Position numbers and translations under genes: made by a program
Assembly: GCA_027083355.1 (NCBI GenBank)
Contig: JALWOY010000081.1
Span: 1 to 64,000 of the forward strand
Length of the DNA: 64,000 bases
From: Phycisphaerales bacterium
GTDB lineage: Bacteria > Planctomycetota > Phycisphaerae > Phycisphaerales > UBA1924
Reading direction: 5' to 3'
The notes under the pieces: generated by a model
Seen by the model: the letters and a program-made list of their open reading frames with translations, nothing else
Told to the model about the DNA's origin: nothing
The model's database searches: none
Part shown: positions 32,220 to 41,114 of the stretch, piece by piece
Layout: each line of letters begins with the position of its first letter
Position numbering within the stretch: position 1 is the stretch's first letter

Positions 32220-32576
32220 TCATTCCAGGCCGACTTGAATCCGTCGATGGGCGGCGTCGGCCTGTCCTTCGACTTCGAGGATGTTGTTGCCGTCGTCCCA
32301 AGGTGTTTCGAGGAAGGTGGCGGTGGCGTTGGGCAGTGCCAGTGTGTCCCCAGTGCCGGGGGGGGTGTTGCCGCGGAGATCCTCGGCCAGGGCGATCAGG
32401 GCCCCGCTTTCAGAGGCATAGAACGCCCGGAGGGTCTGGACGCGGAGGACGGCTTCGTCGGTATCGTCGGTGGTGCCCTTCACCGAGGAGATCACCGTCA
32501 GCTGGAGCAGGGACAGCATGACGATCACCATCGCCAGCACCGCCCCGCGGCGGGTTTTTCTCTGGAGCCGTGTCAT
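32220..32576 (-). CDS. GspK/PilX-like minor pseudopilin
   Basis: This 118-aa protein starts with a short basic peptide and a hydrophobic helix RRGAVLAMVIVMLSLLQLTVISSV, the pattern of PilX and GspK N-termini, with a YASESGALIALAEDL stretch typical of PilX-like proteins. The remainder is a small beta-rich globular domain. The ATG at 32576 overlaps the preceding prepilin gene's stop in ATGA. Lack of the larger GspK head suggests the PilX class. Confidence 0.75.
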   Translation of the reverse strand: MTRLQRKTRRGAVLAMVIVMLSLLQLTVISSVKGTTDDTDEAVLRVQTLRAFYASESGALIALAEDLRGNTPPGTGDTLALPNATATFLETPWDDGNNILEVEGQADAAHRRIQVGLE

Positions 32577-33103
32577 CGAGTCATCCCCACTCGCGGGAAG
32601 ACCATGGTGCGGAGTTCCGCGTCGGCGGTGGCGATGCGGACGCGGTAGACATAAGCGGTTTCGGGGGCGTCGGCGGGGACCTCGGTGACGCCGTCGGTGT
32701 CGAGGGCGACGATCTCGAACGTATCGACGTCGTCGAGGAGGACCGCGTCGTCCTGCGTGGCGTCGAGGAGCATGAGCGATGTGCCGGACAGTTCGAGGCC
32801 GGTGCCGTCGGTGAACTCGATGGTCTGGGCGTCGAATCGGGTGATGCCGATGGTGCCGGAGGTGTCGCCGGGGGGGGCCTGGCGGATGATGCGGATGGCG
32901 CGGTCCATGGCGTAGCGGATCCGCCCCGTTTCGTTGCGGGTACGGGCGGTCTCGCTGTATGTCCGGGCCGAGGCGTCGATCACGGGGAGCACCGCGGTGG
33001 CGGCGATGGAGAGGATGACGATGGAGGCCATGACCTCGAGAAGTGTCATGCCGCGGCGGATCATCGGGATGCAACGCACCGGGCTGCGGGGGATCGGGTT
33101 CAC
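32573..33103 (-). CDS. GspJ-like prepilin-type N-methylation protein
   Basis: This 176-aa pseudopilin carries a class III signal IRRGMTLLEVMASIVILSI: prepilin peptidase should cut after Gly (residue 18) before MTLLE. The head domain includes RNETGRIRYAMDRAIRIIRQ and many Asp-rich strands, as in GspJ. GTG start at 33103 overlaps the previous gene in GTGA; an ATG 13 codons later would leave MIRRGMTLLE. It is one of four pseudopilins in the cluster. Confidence 0.82.
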   Translation of the reverse strand: MNPIPRSPVRCIPMIRRGMTLLEVMASIVILSIAATAVLPVIDASARTYSETARTRNETGRIRYAMDRAIRIIRQAPPGDTSGTIGITRFDAQTIEFTDGTGLELSGTSLMLLDATQDDAVLLDDVDTFEIVALDTDGVTEVPADAPETAYVYRVRIATADAELRTMVFPRVGMTR

Positions 33104-33591
33104 GGCATCACCTCCCCGACGTATGTCGAAACGGCGAGTTCGAGATCCCCGCCCCGGGCGGAGGGCCAGGAAACACGGACGGTGATCAGCCGGAATCGGT
33201 CGAGGTCTTCATCGCCCGAGGCCTGTCCGTCGGAGGCGACGAGTTCGCCGATATCAACGTTGTACGACATCCCGATGCCCGTGTAATAGGACGTGGTCGG
33301 GCTGATGCGGTCCCGCAGGCCGGTGTCTGGTGTGTCGAGGTAGGTCGACGAGTCGGCCAGGGCCGCGATCCCCAGCCCGGCGGCGTCCGACTGAACATCG
33401 GCGATGATGGATTCGATAACGGCCTCGGCGAGTGTGCCGGCACGGAGGGCATTGACGGAGTCGGCGCGGTCGGCCGAGGCATCGCCCATCAACTTCGTCG
33501 AGATCGGGACGGCGATGGCGATCACGGTCAGGACGAGGACGGTCTCGATCAGCGTGAACGCGGGCAGGCGGTGTTTGAGCACGCGGGTCAC
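33100..33591 (-). CDS. GspI-like prepilin-type N-methylation protein
   Basis: This 163-aa protein has class III signal LPAFTLIETVLVLTVIAIAVP, cut before FTLIE after Ala. The head is acidic with YYTGIGMSYNVDIGEL. GTG start at 33591 overlaps the preceding gene's stop (GTGA), and its own stop overlaps the next start. The order after the H-like protein suggests GspI; the head sequence itself is too divergent for certainty. Confidence 0.8.
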   Translation of the reverse strand: MTRVLKHRLPAFTLIETVLVLTVIAIAVPISTKLMGDASADRADSVNALRAGTLAEAVIESIIADVQSDAAGLGIAALADSSTYLDTPDTGLRDRISPTTSYYTGIGMSYNVDIGELVASDGQASGDEDLDRFRLITVRVSWPSARGGDLELAVSTYVGEVMP

Positions 33592-34106
33592 GGCGCGTCC
33601 TCCGTGATGATCGAGCCCGAGAGGCGGCGGAACCGGACGCGTTCGCCGCCGGTGACGACGATGACCGTGTCCTCGGTGGCGGGCCCGGTGTCGTTGAGGT
33701 TGGCGTCCCGGAGCCTGGGGGTGCCGTCGTAGCCGAACCAGATCGTGCCGTCGGTGGTGGAGCCGTCGCCGAGTGTGATTTCGGTGATCTCGACGCCGGG
33801 AAATCTTGCGGCGATGTCGAGCGCGGGCCGGTTTTCACCGAGCGGGCCGGGGATGGGTTCCGTCGCGGTTCCGGTATCGTCGATGCGGAGCGGGGTGAGG
33901 GTGTCGCCGTCGATGGTGATGCCGGCGGCGTCGCCGGTAGCCATGGTGTGGGCGCGGATCACGCGCATGAGGCGCGCGATCTCGTCGACGGCGGCGGTCC
34001 GTCTCGCGGACTCGACGGTATCGAACGCGGGGACGACGCTGACAGCGAGGATGGCGAGGATCACGCTGACCACGACGACCTCGAGAAGTGTGAATGCGCG
34101 TCGCAC
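33588..34106 (-). CDS. GspH-like prepilin-type N-methylation protein
   Basis: This 172-aa protein begins MRRAFTLLEVVVVSVILAILAVSVVP, with cleavage expected before FTLLE after Ala. The middle region DEIARLMRVIRAHTMATG and the beta-rich tail WFGYDGTPRLRDANLN fit GspH-type minor pseudopilins. The gene lies 18 bases after the G-like gene and overlaps the next gene by 4. Confidence 0.82.
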   Translation of the reverse strand: MRRAFTLLEVVVVSVILAILAVSVVPAFDTVESARRTAAVDEIARLMRVIRAHTMATGDAAGITIDGDTLTPLRIDDTGTATEPIPGPLGENRPALDIAARFPGVEITEITLGDGSTTDGTIWFGYDGTPRLRDANLNDTGPATEDTVIVVTGGERVRFRRLSGSIITEDAP

Positions 34107-34124
34107 GGGCGTCCCCTCCGTCGT

Positions 34125-34601
34125 TTACAACTCGTTGGCGGTGAGCGTGCCCCCCGAGCCGTCGGGCACGGTCGTTTCGCTGTCGGAGTTCGCGTAGAAG
34201 ATCGCCACGGGCGGGTCGGCGCTGTTGTCGACGTAGTAGTTCCAACCGGCGGAATCGGTGTTGACCACCGTTCTGTCCTGGGCCTGGGCCAGCGAGACGG
34301 CCTGGATGCCGGAGACGCCGGTGAACGGGTTGGCCGGGACGGCCTCGGTCATCACGACGCCGGCGGTGTTGAGCTGGTCGAGCGTGGGGAATGGGTCGGC
34401 CCCCTGCATGACGGCGCGCGAGCGGAACGCGGCGATCGAAGCCCGGACGCTGGCGACCGTGGCCTCGGTGGCCGACGAGCGGGCGTCGTCGGTCGCGCCG
34501 GCGAAACGAGGGACGACGACCGCGGCGAGAATGCCGAGGATCATCACGACGATCAGGATTTCGAGAAGCGTGAAACCGGCACGAACGATTCTGGATTCCA
34601 T
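34125..34601 (-). CDS. gspG: GspG-like major pseudopilin
   Basis: This 158-aa protein has prepilin signal VRAGFTLLEILIVVMILGILAAVVVP, cut before FTLLE after Gly; Glu at +5 of the mature chain is conserved. PRFAGATDDARSSATEATVASVRASIAAFR continues the helix, typical of GspG. Its body GWNYYVDNSADPPVAIFYANSDSET contains the strand region. It lies 14 bases downstream of gspF and should be the main filament subunit. Confidence 0.87.
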   Translation of the reverse strand: MESRIVRAGFTLLEILIVVMILGILAAVVVPRFAGATDDARSSATEATVASVRASIAAFRSRAVMQGADPFPTLDQLNTAGVVMTEAVPANPFTGVSGIQAVSLAQAQDRTVVNTDSAGWNYYVDNSADPPVAIFYANSDSETTVPDGSGGTLTANEL

Positions 34602-34615
34602 CACCACACCTCGGA

Positions 34616-35821
34616 TCAATGGGACGACATGCGGACCATCTGCCACATCGGGAGGAACACGGAGAGCGCCACGAGCAGCACGATCCCGGCGAGGGCGAAC
34701 GTCATCAGCGGCTCGATCAGCGAGCTGACCGACTTGCTGAGGTGGTCGGACTCGCGGTCGTAATGCTCCGAGACGACACTGCTGGCGCGGGCGAGATCGT
34801 GCGAATCCCGCCCCGCGGCGAGCATCCTCCGGGCGAACGCGGGAAGATACTTCGAGTTCGACAGGAGCGATTCGAGCGACTCGCCGCCACGGAGGCGGTC
34901 GGCGATCGAGGCGCATTCCTCGGCGAAGAGTGGGCGCCCGGTCGCCTTGCCCCCCATCTGGATCGCGTCGGTCAGGTCGATGCCCGCCTCGAGGGCGATG
35001 CTCACGACGCGCATGAAGCGGGCCGTCGTGATCGTCTTGATCATCCGCCCGATGTGGGGCAGGCGGGGGAGCAGGGCCTCGATGACGCGGCGTCCGCCGG
35101 GTGCGCGCCACGCGGCGACGAGCGACCAGATGACCGCCGCGGTGCCGAGCAGATAGACCCACCAGTGGGCACGCATCGACAGCCCGAGCCCCTGGACCAC
35201 CCGCGTCACGGCGGGCAGCTGCACACCGTTGGCGCTGAACGTCGCGGCGAACCGTGGCACGACAAAGACGAGGATGACGCTCACCGCGAGGATCACCGCC
35301 GCCAGCACGACGACGGGATAGGTCAACGCCCGGCGAAGGTTCTGGCTCGACGCGACCTGTCGGTCGAGCATGTCCGCCAGGTGGGCCATCACCGGGGCGA
35401 GGCTGCCCGAACGCTCCGCGGCCCGGATCGTCTCGATGTAGACCTCGCCGAACACCTTCTCGTGCATGGAGAGGGCCTCGGTGATGCTCGAGCCGGACTC
35501 GATCTGCGAGGCGACCTTGATGAGGATCTCGCGGAGCATGGGGTTGTTCTGCTGCTCGGCCATCGAGGCCATGCCGCGCCCGATAGGGATCTGTGCGTCG
35601 AGCAGCACGCTCAGCTCGCGCGTCATGGTGGCCAGTTCCGTGCGGGTGATGCGTCTCGATAGCAGCGAAGACCGCCCGCGATCGGCGGCCAGAGAAACCG
35701 GCCTCAGCCCCTTCTCCGCGAGGCGGCGGATCGCCTCGGGCTCGCCCGAGACGCTCAGCTTGCCGTGGGACGAGCGCCCCTGCCGGTCGATCGCGGTGTA
35801 GCGGATCGTCACGGGGCTCAT
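34616..35821 (-). CDS. gspF: Type II secretion inner-membrane platform protein GspF
   Basis: This 401-aa platform protein has an N-terminal extension (RYTAIDRQGRSSHGKLSVSG) and two T2SSF domains. Domain one: LATMTRELSVLLDAQIPIGRGMASMAEQ..YIETIRAAERSGSL; domain two: TARFMRVVSIALEAGIDLTDAIQ..FARRMLAAGRDSHDLA. Three hydrophobic segments are visible: TYPVVVLAAVILAVSVILVFVVP, HWWVYLLGTAAVIWSLVAAW and FALAGIVLLVALSVFLPMW. ATG at 35821 overlaps gspE's stop (ATGA). A second T2SSF gene begins at 63591. Confidence 0.92.
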   Translation of the reverse strand: MSPVTIRYTAIDRQGRSSHGKLSVSGEPEAIRRLAEKGLRPVSLAADRGRSSLLSRRITRTELATMTRELSVLLDAQIPIGRGMASMAEQQNNPMLREILIKVASQIESGSSITEALSMHEKVFGEVYIETIRAAERSGSLAPVMAHLADMLDRQVASSQNLRRALTYPVVVLAAVILAVSVILVFVVPRFAATFSANGVQLPAVTRVVQGLGLSMRAHWWVYLLGTAAVIWSLVAAWRAPGGRRVIEALLPRLPHIGRMIKTITTARFMRVVSIALEAGIDLTDAIQMGGKATGRPLFAEECASIADRLRGGESLESLLSNSKYLPAFARRMLAAGRDSHDLARASSVVSEHYDRESDHLSKSVSSLIEPLMTFALAGIVLLVALSVFLPMWQMVRMSSH

Positions 35822-37524
35822 GCGGATTTCCTCCGCGGCTGGGCGGACGACTCGGGCACGCCCGCGTGATCCTCGGTGCTGACAACGAGCCGGAGCACTT
35901 CATCAACAGACGTGATGTGCATGGCGGCCTTCTCGGCGGCGTCCTCGGCGAGCGTGCGCAGCCCGGCGTCGCGGGCCGCCTCGAGCAGGACCTCACGCGG
36001 GGACTCCGTTTCGATGGCGCGTCCCACGGCGGGCGTCACCGGGAGAGCCTCGAACACACCGCATCGGCCCTTGTAGCCGGTGTGGGCGCACTGGCTGCAT
36101 CCATTCCCGGTGACGAATGTCGCGTCCGGGTCGACGGCGAGGCCCGCGCGGGCGAGCTCGAGCGGCCCGGAATCGGCCGGGACGCAGCAGTGCTTGCAGA
36201 CCTTGCGGACCAGCCGCTGGGCGATCACGCCGAGCAGGGCGTTCGTGATGGCGTAGGGCGGGACGCCGAGATCCTGGAGCCGGCTGATTGTGCCCATCGC
36301 GTCGTTGGTGTGCAGCGTGGAGAACACGAGATGCCCGGTGAGCGCGGACTGCACCGCGATATGGGCGGTCTCCTCGTCGCGGATCTCCCCGACGAGCACG
36401 ACGTCCGGGTCCTGACGCAGCACAGACCGAAGGGCGGAGGCGAACGTCAGCCCGATGCCGTGGTCGGTCTGGATCTGCCGGATCATGGGCAGGCGGATCT
36501 CGACCGGGTCCTCGATGGTCATGATGTTGCGCTCGGGCGAGTTGATATCCGCGAGCGCGGCGTAAAGGCTGGTGGTCTTGCCCGACCCGGTGGGCCCGGT
36601 GACGAGGATCATCCCGTGCGGACGGGAGATCGCCTCGCGGTACCAGTCGCAGATCGCCTGGGGCATGCCCAGATCGGCGATGCCGGCGACCTTGCTGCCC
36701 TGCCGGAGCAGGCGGAGCACGACGTTCTCGCCGTTGATCGTGGGCACCACGCTGAGGCGCACGTCCACGGGCCTGCCGAGGTGGACGAAGCGGAATTTGC
36801 CGTCCTGCGGCTTGCGGGTCTGGGTCAGGTCCAGCCCGGCCATGACCTTCAGGCGTTGGACCATGCCGGTGTGGGCCGCCAGACCCGGGCCCTGCTGCGA
36901 CTGGAGCACGCCGTCGATGCGGTATCGGATATGCAGATCGTTCTCGTCGGGGCTGATGTGCACGTCGCTGGCCTCGGCCTCGATGGCGCCCGCGATGATC
37001 TGGTTGACGGCCGCGACGATGGGCTCGTCGCCCGTGGTCAGGTCCTGTGTCGCCGCATGGTCGATGCCGGCGATCGATTCGGTCGAACGCAGCATCGAGT
37101 ACGCGCGTTTGATCAGCGTCCGGAGAAGCCGCTCGTTGCACAGCACCGGCTCGACTTCGAGGCGGGTGATCTGCCTGACCTGATCGACCGCCTGGAGGTC
37201 GAGCGGATCGGTCATCGCGACGGTGGCGACCCCGTCGAGCACGAACAACGGGAACGCCCCGATCTTCTCGGCGACCGTAGACGGGATGAGCGAGGCGTTG
37301 CCGATGTCGATGTCGAAACGCTCGAGATCGACATATGGATATTCACAGATCCGCGCCTTGGCGATGGCCAGATCGCGGTGACGCAGGCGCTCCATCTCGA
37401 TCAGCGCGTCGAGAACGGAAGACTGCTTCTCGACGGCGTGATCGCCGGCCGCGGCGAGGTCGTCCTGGGTGATCTTGCCGCGTTCGAGCAGGTCCCGGAT
37501 GACGAACTGGTCGGAGTCAAGCAT
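35818..37524 (-). CDS. gspE: Type II secretion/pilus assembly ATPase GspE
   Basis: This 568-aa motor ATPase energises pseudopilus growth. An N-terminal MshEN-like domain (residues 1-150) contains DLLERGKITQDDL and AKARICEYPYVDL. The core has the Asp box, Walker A GPTGSGKT (310-317), Walker B DVVLVGEIRDEETA, His box SALTGHLVFSTLHTND, and the C-terminal tetracysteine pair CKHCC and CSQCAHTGYKG. ATG at 37524; another three codons earlier (37533) is possible, and both overlap the PilZ gene's end. A c-di-GMP-binding PilZ protein precedes it and could regulate it. Confidence 0.93.
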   Translation of the reverse strand: MLDSDQFVIRDLLERGKITQDDLAAAGDHAVEKQSSVLDALIEMERLRHRDLAIAKARICEYPYVDLERFDIDIGNASLIPSTVAEKIGAFPLFVLDGVATVAMTDPLDLQAVDQVRQITRLEVEPVLCNERLLRTLIKRAYSMLRSTESIAGIDHAATQDLTTGDEPIVAAVNQIIAGAIEAEASDVHISPDENDLHIRYRIDGVLQSQQGPGLAAHTGMVQRLKVMAGLDLTQTRKPQDGKFRFVHLGRPVDVRLSVVPTINGENVVLRLLRQGSKVAGIADLGMPQAICDWYREAISRPHGMILVTGPTGSGKTTSLYAALADINSPERNIMTIEDPVEIRLPMIRQIQTDHGIGLTFASALRSVLRQDPDVVLVGEIRDEETAHIAVQSALTGHLVFSTLHTNDAMGTISRLQDLGVPPYAITNALLGVIAQRLVRKVCKHCCVPADSGPLELARAGLAVDPDATFVTGNGCSQCAHTGYKGRCGVFEALPVTPAVGRAIETESPREVLLEAARDAGLRTLAEDAAEKAAMHITSVDEVLRLVVSTEDHAGVPESSAQPRRKSA

Positions 37525-37966
37525 CGGGCGCATCCCCCCCGTCCGCGGGTGTGGCCGGTGCGTCGGCCGAATTGTCGAGCCGGCGCAGGAGCATCTCGAG
37601 GTCGTGGTTGAAGATGTCGTCGCCGCCGGAGAACGAAAGCCCGAGGAGGTACCCGGGCCGGGCATCGGTCATGGTGACACGTTGGACTCGGACGTTGCCG
37701 TCGAGCAGGGTCGGGCCGTCCACGCCGTCGAGGCCGTAAAGACGGAGCCTGACCGAACAGCGTTTGGGGAAAAACTGCGGAGTCATCACGCCGCAGCCCC
37801 CTCGGCTGAGATCGATGAGGTTTCCTTCGACGCAGTTGTCCTTGTCCGCGACGCCGTGCGCGAATTGCACCTGCTTCTGATGCTCCGACGCGACACTGAG
37901 GCGCACGGGGAGCACGATCTCCTGCCTGGTTGAACGGCGAACCGGGATTCCGGAATCCGGGTGCAT
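37517..37966 (-). CDS. PilZ-domain protein heading the secretion operon
   Basis: This 149-aa protein carries a PilZ domain (about residues 10-110). The c-di-GMP motif RRSTRQEIVLPVRL gives the RxxxR element and NLIDLSRGGCGVM gives the D/NxSxxG element. FFPKRCSVRLRLYG and RPGYLLGLSFSG fit the barrel. The stop overlaps the gspE start, so the two are coupled. It probably senses c-di-GMP and tunes the ATPase, a link known in pilus systems. Upstream 37967-38330 contains no other gene. Confidence 0.87.
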   Translation of the reverse strand: MHPDSGIPVRRSTRQEIVLPVRLSVASEHQKQVQFAHGVADKDNCVEGNLIDLSRGGCGVMTPQFFPKRCSVRLRLYGLDGVDGPTLLDGNVRVQRVTMTDARPGYLLGLSFSGGDDIFNHDLEMLLRRLDNSADAPATPADGGDAPDA

Positions 37967-38330
37967 ATTCTGATCCCCTTCACCCTGAAGCAGGCAGGGC
38001 TATCTGGTCGATCGGTCCGGTAGTCGGGTGAGTTGAGCGGGATTCGCGCGAGCCCGACAGGGATCGCCCGGGCACCCGGATGATCGGACCTGCCCGATTT
38101 CCGAACGGTCACCGAATCATCCCGCGCCCGCGGGGGGGCTATAGTTGCCGCGGCGTCCGGTCGGCCGGGCGTGGTTGTCCGGGCGGCGGGGAGCCGCCTG
38201 TCTGTCACAAGAAGCATCGCGGGCGACCGCCCGCACCACAAGCGCCCTTGCGCGGGGGAGGGCGGCACGGGTCACGACCCCGGGCCGCGGCCGATCCACC
38301 ACCGCCGGTGTCGCTGACGCGAGAACGATC
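37967..38330. other. Intergenic region between the secretion operon and rpsB
   Basis: This 364-base gap must hold both divergent promoters. TATAGT at 38140-38145 is a plausible -10 for rpsB, leaving a leader of about 180 bases with a GGCGGGGAGCCGCC hairpin (near 38173-38190) and a GCGGGCGACCGCCCGC hairpin (about 38218-38233). S2 operons are often regulated through such leaders; no known motif is recognised. Nothing else stands out. Confidence 0.5.
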
Positions 38331-39182
38331 ATGGCGAATCCACTTGTTCAGGAACTCATCGAGGCGGGCATCCACTTCGGGCAGCGCGCCAGCAACTGGA
38401 ACCCCCGCATGGCGCCGTATATCTACGGCAAGCGGAGCGGGATCCACATCATCGACATCAAGGAGACGGTCAAGGGCCTGCTGCTCGCCAAGAAGTTCCT
38501 GACCAAGGTCACGGCCGGCGGCAAGGACGTCTGCTTCGTGGGGACCAAGCGGCAGGCCAAGAGCGTGATCGAGCAGCACGTCCCCGACGTGGGGATGCAC
38601 TACGTCACCGAGCGGTGGCTGGGCGGGACGCTGACGAACTTCGGGACGATCCGCTCCCGGCTGAAGCGGCTCGAAGAACTCGAGGCGATCGAGCGGGAGG
38701 ACAACTTCCAGTCGTACTCGAAGAAGATGGAGAGCCAGCTCCGCCGCGAGATGCGCAAGATCAAACGGAACCTCGACGGCATCCGCAATATGAAGAAGAT
38801 GCCCGGGGCGCTGGTCGTCATCGACGTGAACCGCGAGCTGACCGCGTTGAAAGAAGCCCGCAAGCTGGGCATCCCGACCGTCTGCCTGATCGACACCGAC
38901 GGCAACCCCGAGTACGCCGATATCGCCATCCCCGGCAACGACGACAGCATGCGATCGATCGATGTCATCGTCCGCGAGCTGTGCAAGGCGGTCGCCGAGG
39001 GCAAGGGGCAACGCACCGGCGCACCGGACGACGAGCAGACAACCGCCGAGACCGGCGACGATGAAGCCCAGCGCCCGCGCCGGAGTCGCCGCGCCCAGTT
39101 CCGCGCCGACGACGCGGCCCCACCTGCTGAGCCCGACACCGCCGAGACGACACCCGCCCCGGCCGCACAGACCGAGGGCTGA
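38331..39182 (+). CDS. rpsB: 30S ribosomal protein S2
   Basis: This 283-aa ribosomal protein is clearly S2. It begins LVQELIEAGIHFGQRASNWNPRMAPYIYGKR, continues GGKDVCFVGTKRQAKSVI and HYVTERWLGGTLTNFGTIR, then FQSYSKKMESQLRREMRKIKRNLDGI and PTVCLIDTDGNPEYADIAIPGNDDSMRS. The last 55 residues form a low-complexity Pro/Ala/Glu tail beyond the usual 230-240 aa. The ATG at 38331 is in a leader with possible autoregulatory hairpins. tsf follows 107 bases downstream, as in most bacteria. Confidence 0.97.
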   Translation: MANPLVQELIEAGIHFGQRASNWNPRMAPYIYGKRSGIHIIDIKETVKGLLLAKKFLTKVTAGGKDVCFVGTKRQAKSVIEQHVPDVGMHYVTERWLGGTLTNFGTIRSRLKRLEELEAIEREDNFQSYSKKMESQLRREMRKIKRNLDGIRNMKKMPGALVVIDVNRELTALKEARKLGIPTVCLIDTDGNPEYADIAIPGNDDSMRSIDVIVRELCKAVAEGKGQRTGAPDDEQTTAETGDDEAQRPRRSRRAQFRADDAAPPAEPDTAETTPAPAAQTEG

Positions 39183-39289
39183 ACCAGCCCGGGGGCCGGC
39201 GTCGGCCCCCGACCCGAGACGTGAACCAGCAGAACACCGCGCGGCGAGTCGCTCTCTCCGCCGCGCGATCGAAGACGAGGACGACAACG

Positions 39290-40105
39290 ATGGCCGAGAT
39301 CAGCGCCAAAGACGTGATGAACCTCCGCAACCGCACCGGGCTCGCGATGATGGCCTGCAAGAAGGCCCTCGTCGAGACCGGCGGGGACGTGGAAGCCGCC
39401 GAGGACTACCTCCGCAAACAGCTCAAAGGCAAGATGGAAAAACGTTCCGACCGCGCCGCGGGCGAGGGACGGATCGAGATCAAGATCGCCGACGACGGGT
39501 CGGCCGCCTCGCTCGTCGAGCTCAAGGCCGAGACGGACTTCACCGCCAAAAACGATGACTTCATCACCTGCGCCGCCAAGTGCGCCGAGATCGTCCTGGC
39601 CGGCGACGTCGGCCCCGCCGCGGTGAACGACGAGATGACCAAACTCATCGACGACATCCGCGCCAAGACGGGCGAGAACATCTCGATGGGCCGGGCCGAG
39701 AAGGTCGACGGCTCGGGCGCCTCGTTCGCCCACTACGTCCACCACGACGGCAAGACGGGCGTGCTGCTCGTCGTCGAGGGCGACCTGAACGAGGACGTCG
39801 CGCGTCAGATCTGCATGCACGTCACGGCCGCGGTGCCCCGCCCGGCCGGCGTCACGCCCGACGACGTCCCCCCGGAGATCGTCGAGAAGGAGCGGAAGTT
39901 CCGCGTCGAGCAGGCGGTCGAGAGCGGCAAGCCGCAGGAGATCGCCGAGAAGATGGTCGAGGGCGGGATGCGGAAGTTCTTCTCGGAGGTCGCCCTGATC
40001 GAGCAGCCGTTCGTGATGGACCCGTCGAAGAAGATCAAGGACCTGCTCGGCGGCGCGACGATCCGCAAGTTCTACCGCTGGCAGGTCGGCGAGACCGACG
40101 ACTGA
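39290..40105 (+). CDS. tsf: Elongation factor Ts
   Basis: This 271-aa guanine-nucleotide exchange factor restores EF-Tu-GTP. The N-terminal UBA-like domain contains VMNLRNRTGLAMMACKKALVETGGDVEAAEDYLRK, and the core has LKAETDFTAKNDDF (the exchange loop TDFVA-like). The C-terminal part reads GKPQEIAEKMVEGGMRKFFSEVALIEQPFVMDPSKKIKDLL. The ATG at 39290 is chosen because it precedes MAEISAKDVMNL; upstream Met would add 23 odd residues. A strong terminator (40133-40156) follows. Confidence 0.96.
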   Translation: MAEISAKDVMNLRNRTGLAMMACKKALVETGGDVEAAEDYLRKQLKGKMEKRSDRAAGEGRIEIKIADDGSAASLVELKAETDFTAKNDDFITCAAKCAEIVLAGDVGPAAVNDEMTKLIDDIRAKTGENISMGRAEKVDGSGASFAHYVHHDGKTGVLLVVEGDLNEDVARQICMHVTAAVPRPAGVTPDDVPPEIVEKERKFRVEQAVESGKPQEIAEKMVEGGMRKFFSEVALIEQPFVMDPSKKIKDLLGGATIRKFYRWQVGETDD

Positions 40106-40132
40106 GCCGAGTGAAACAAATCACCCGCACGA

Positions 40133-40156
40133 CCCCGCCCGAAGGCGGGGTTTTTT
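40133..40156 (+). terminator. Rho-independent terminator of rpsB-tsf
   Basis: CCCCGCC-CGAA-GGCGGGG stem-loop directly followed by six T, 27 bases past the tsf stop. Confidence 0.93.
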
Positions 40157-40342
40157 GTGCGTCAACCAACCGCCCACATCGGCGTCTGACCGAGGGTGCC
40201 CGCTCATTTTGGTCGGGTATCCAGCGAACCACGGCATCTTTGCTTTCTTCCGCACGCCCGCCGGCGCAACGCAATGAAACGCCCCGTCGGCGTGTTCGAT
40301 CCGTGTACGATGTCCCACACGCAGCCCGAAGGAGATACACGC

Positions 40343-41086
40343 ATGACCGACCACAGCATCGACCGCCGCACCGCCATCGGCACCATCGCCGGGGCCGCCG
40401 CGCTGGGCGCGTTCGCCGCCCCGTCGCACGCCGCCTCGGTGCTCTCGCCCGAAGCCCTCGGCTGGAACAAGGCCACGGGTGCGTATGAACTGCCCCCGCT
40501 GCCGTACGCCTACGACGCCCTCGAGCCGCACATCGACGCGCAAACAATGCGCATCCATCACGACAAGCACCACGCCGGCTACGTCCGCGGGCTGAACCGG
40601 GCGATCGTCATGCTCCGCGACATCCGCGAGGGCAAGGGCGACGTCGGCCTGATCAAGCACTGGTCCCGCGAGCTCGCCTTCCACGGCTCGGGGCACGTCA
40701 ACCACACGCTCTTCTGGACCGGTATGGCACCCGCCGGCAAGGGCGGGGGCGGCTATCCCGCGGGCGACCTCGCCGAGCGCATCGACCGCGACTTCGGCAC
40801 CTTCGAGCAGTTCGTCGCCCAGTTCAAGGCGGCGTCCAAGTCCGTCGAAGGCTCGGGCTGGGGCTGGCTCGTGCTCGACACGCTCTCGGGCCGGCTGCTC
40901 GTGACCCAGACCGAGAAGCACCAGAACCAGACGATGACCGGGGCCGTCCCCCTGCTCGGCGTGGACGTGTGGGAGCACGCGTACTACCTGAAATATCAGA
41001 ATCGCCGCGGGGATTACATCGCCGCGTTCCTGAATGTCGTGAACTGGCCCGAGATCGGCAGACGCTACGACGCGGCGCGGCGTTGA
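40343..41086 (+). CDS. Exported Fe/Mn superoxide dismutase
   Basis: This 247-aa protein starts with a Tat-like leader (DRRTAIGTIAGAAALGAFAAPSHA), so it is probably folded in the cytoplasm and exported. The mature part is a complete SodA/SodB enzyme: YAYDALEPHIDAQTMRIHHDKHHAGYV (first His ligand), HGSGHVNHTLFW (second), GSGWGWLVLD, and VDVWEHAYYLKYQNRR (Asp and His ligands). Fe versus Mn preference cannot be read with confidence. GGAGA precedes the ATG. It converts superoxide to peroxide outside the cytoplasm. Confidence 0.92.
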   Translation: MTDHSIDRRTAIGTIAGAAALGAFAAPSHAASVLSPEALGWNKATGAYELPPLPYAYDALEPHIDAQTMRIHHDKHHAGYVRGLNRAIVMLRDIREGKGDVGLIKHWSRELAFHGSGHVNHTLFWTGMAPAGKGGGGYPAGDLAERIDRDFGTFEQFVAQFKAASKSVEGSGWGWLVLDTLSGRLLVTQTEKHQNQTMTGAVPLLGVDVWEHAYYLKYQNRRGDYIAAFLNVVNWPEIGRRYDAARR

Positions 41087-41114
41087 CCGCCCGGCCCGCT
41101 CGATCCGGAGCATG

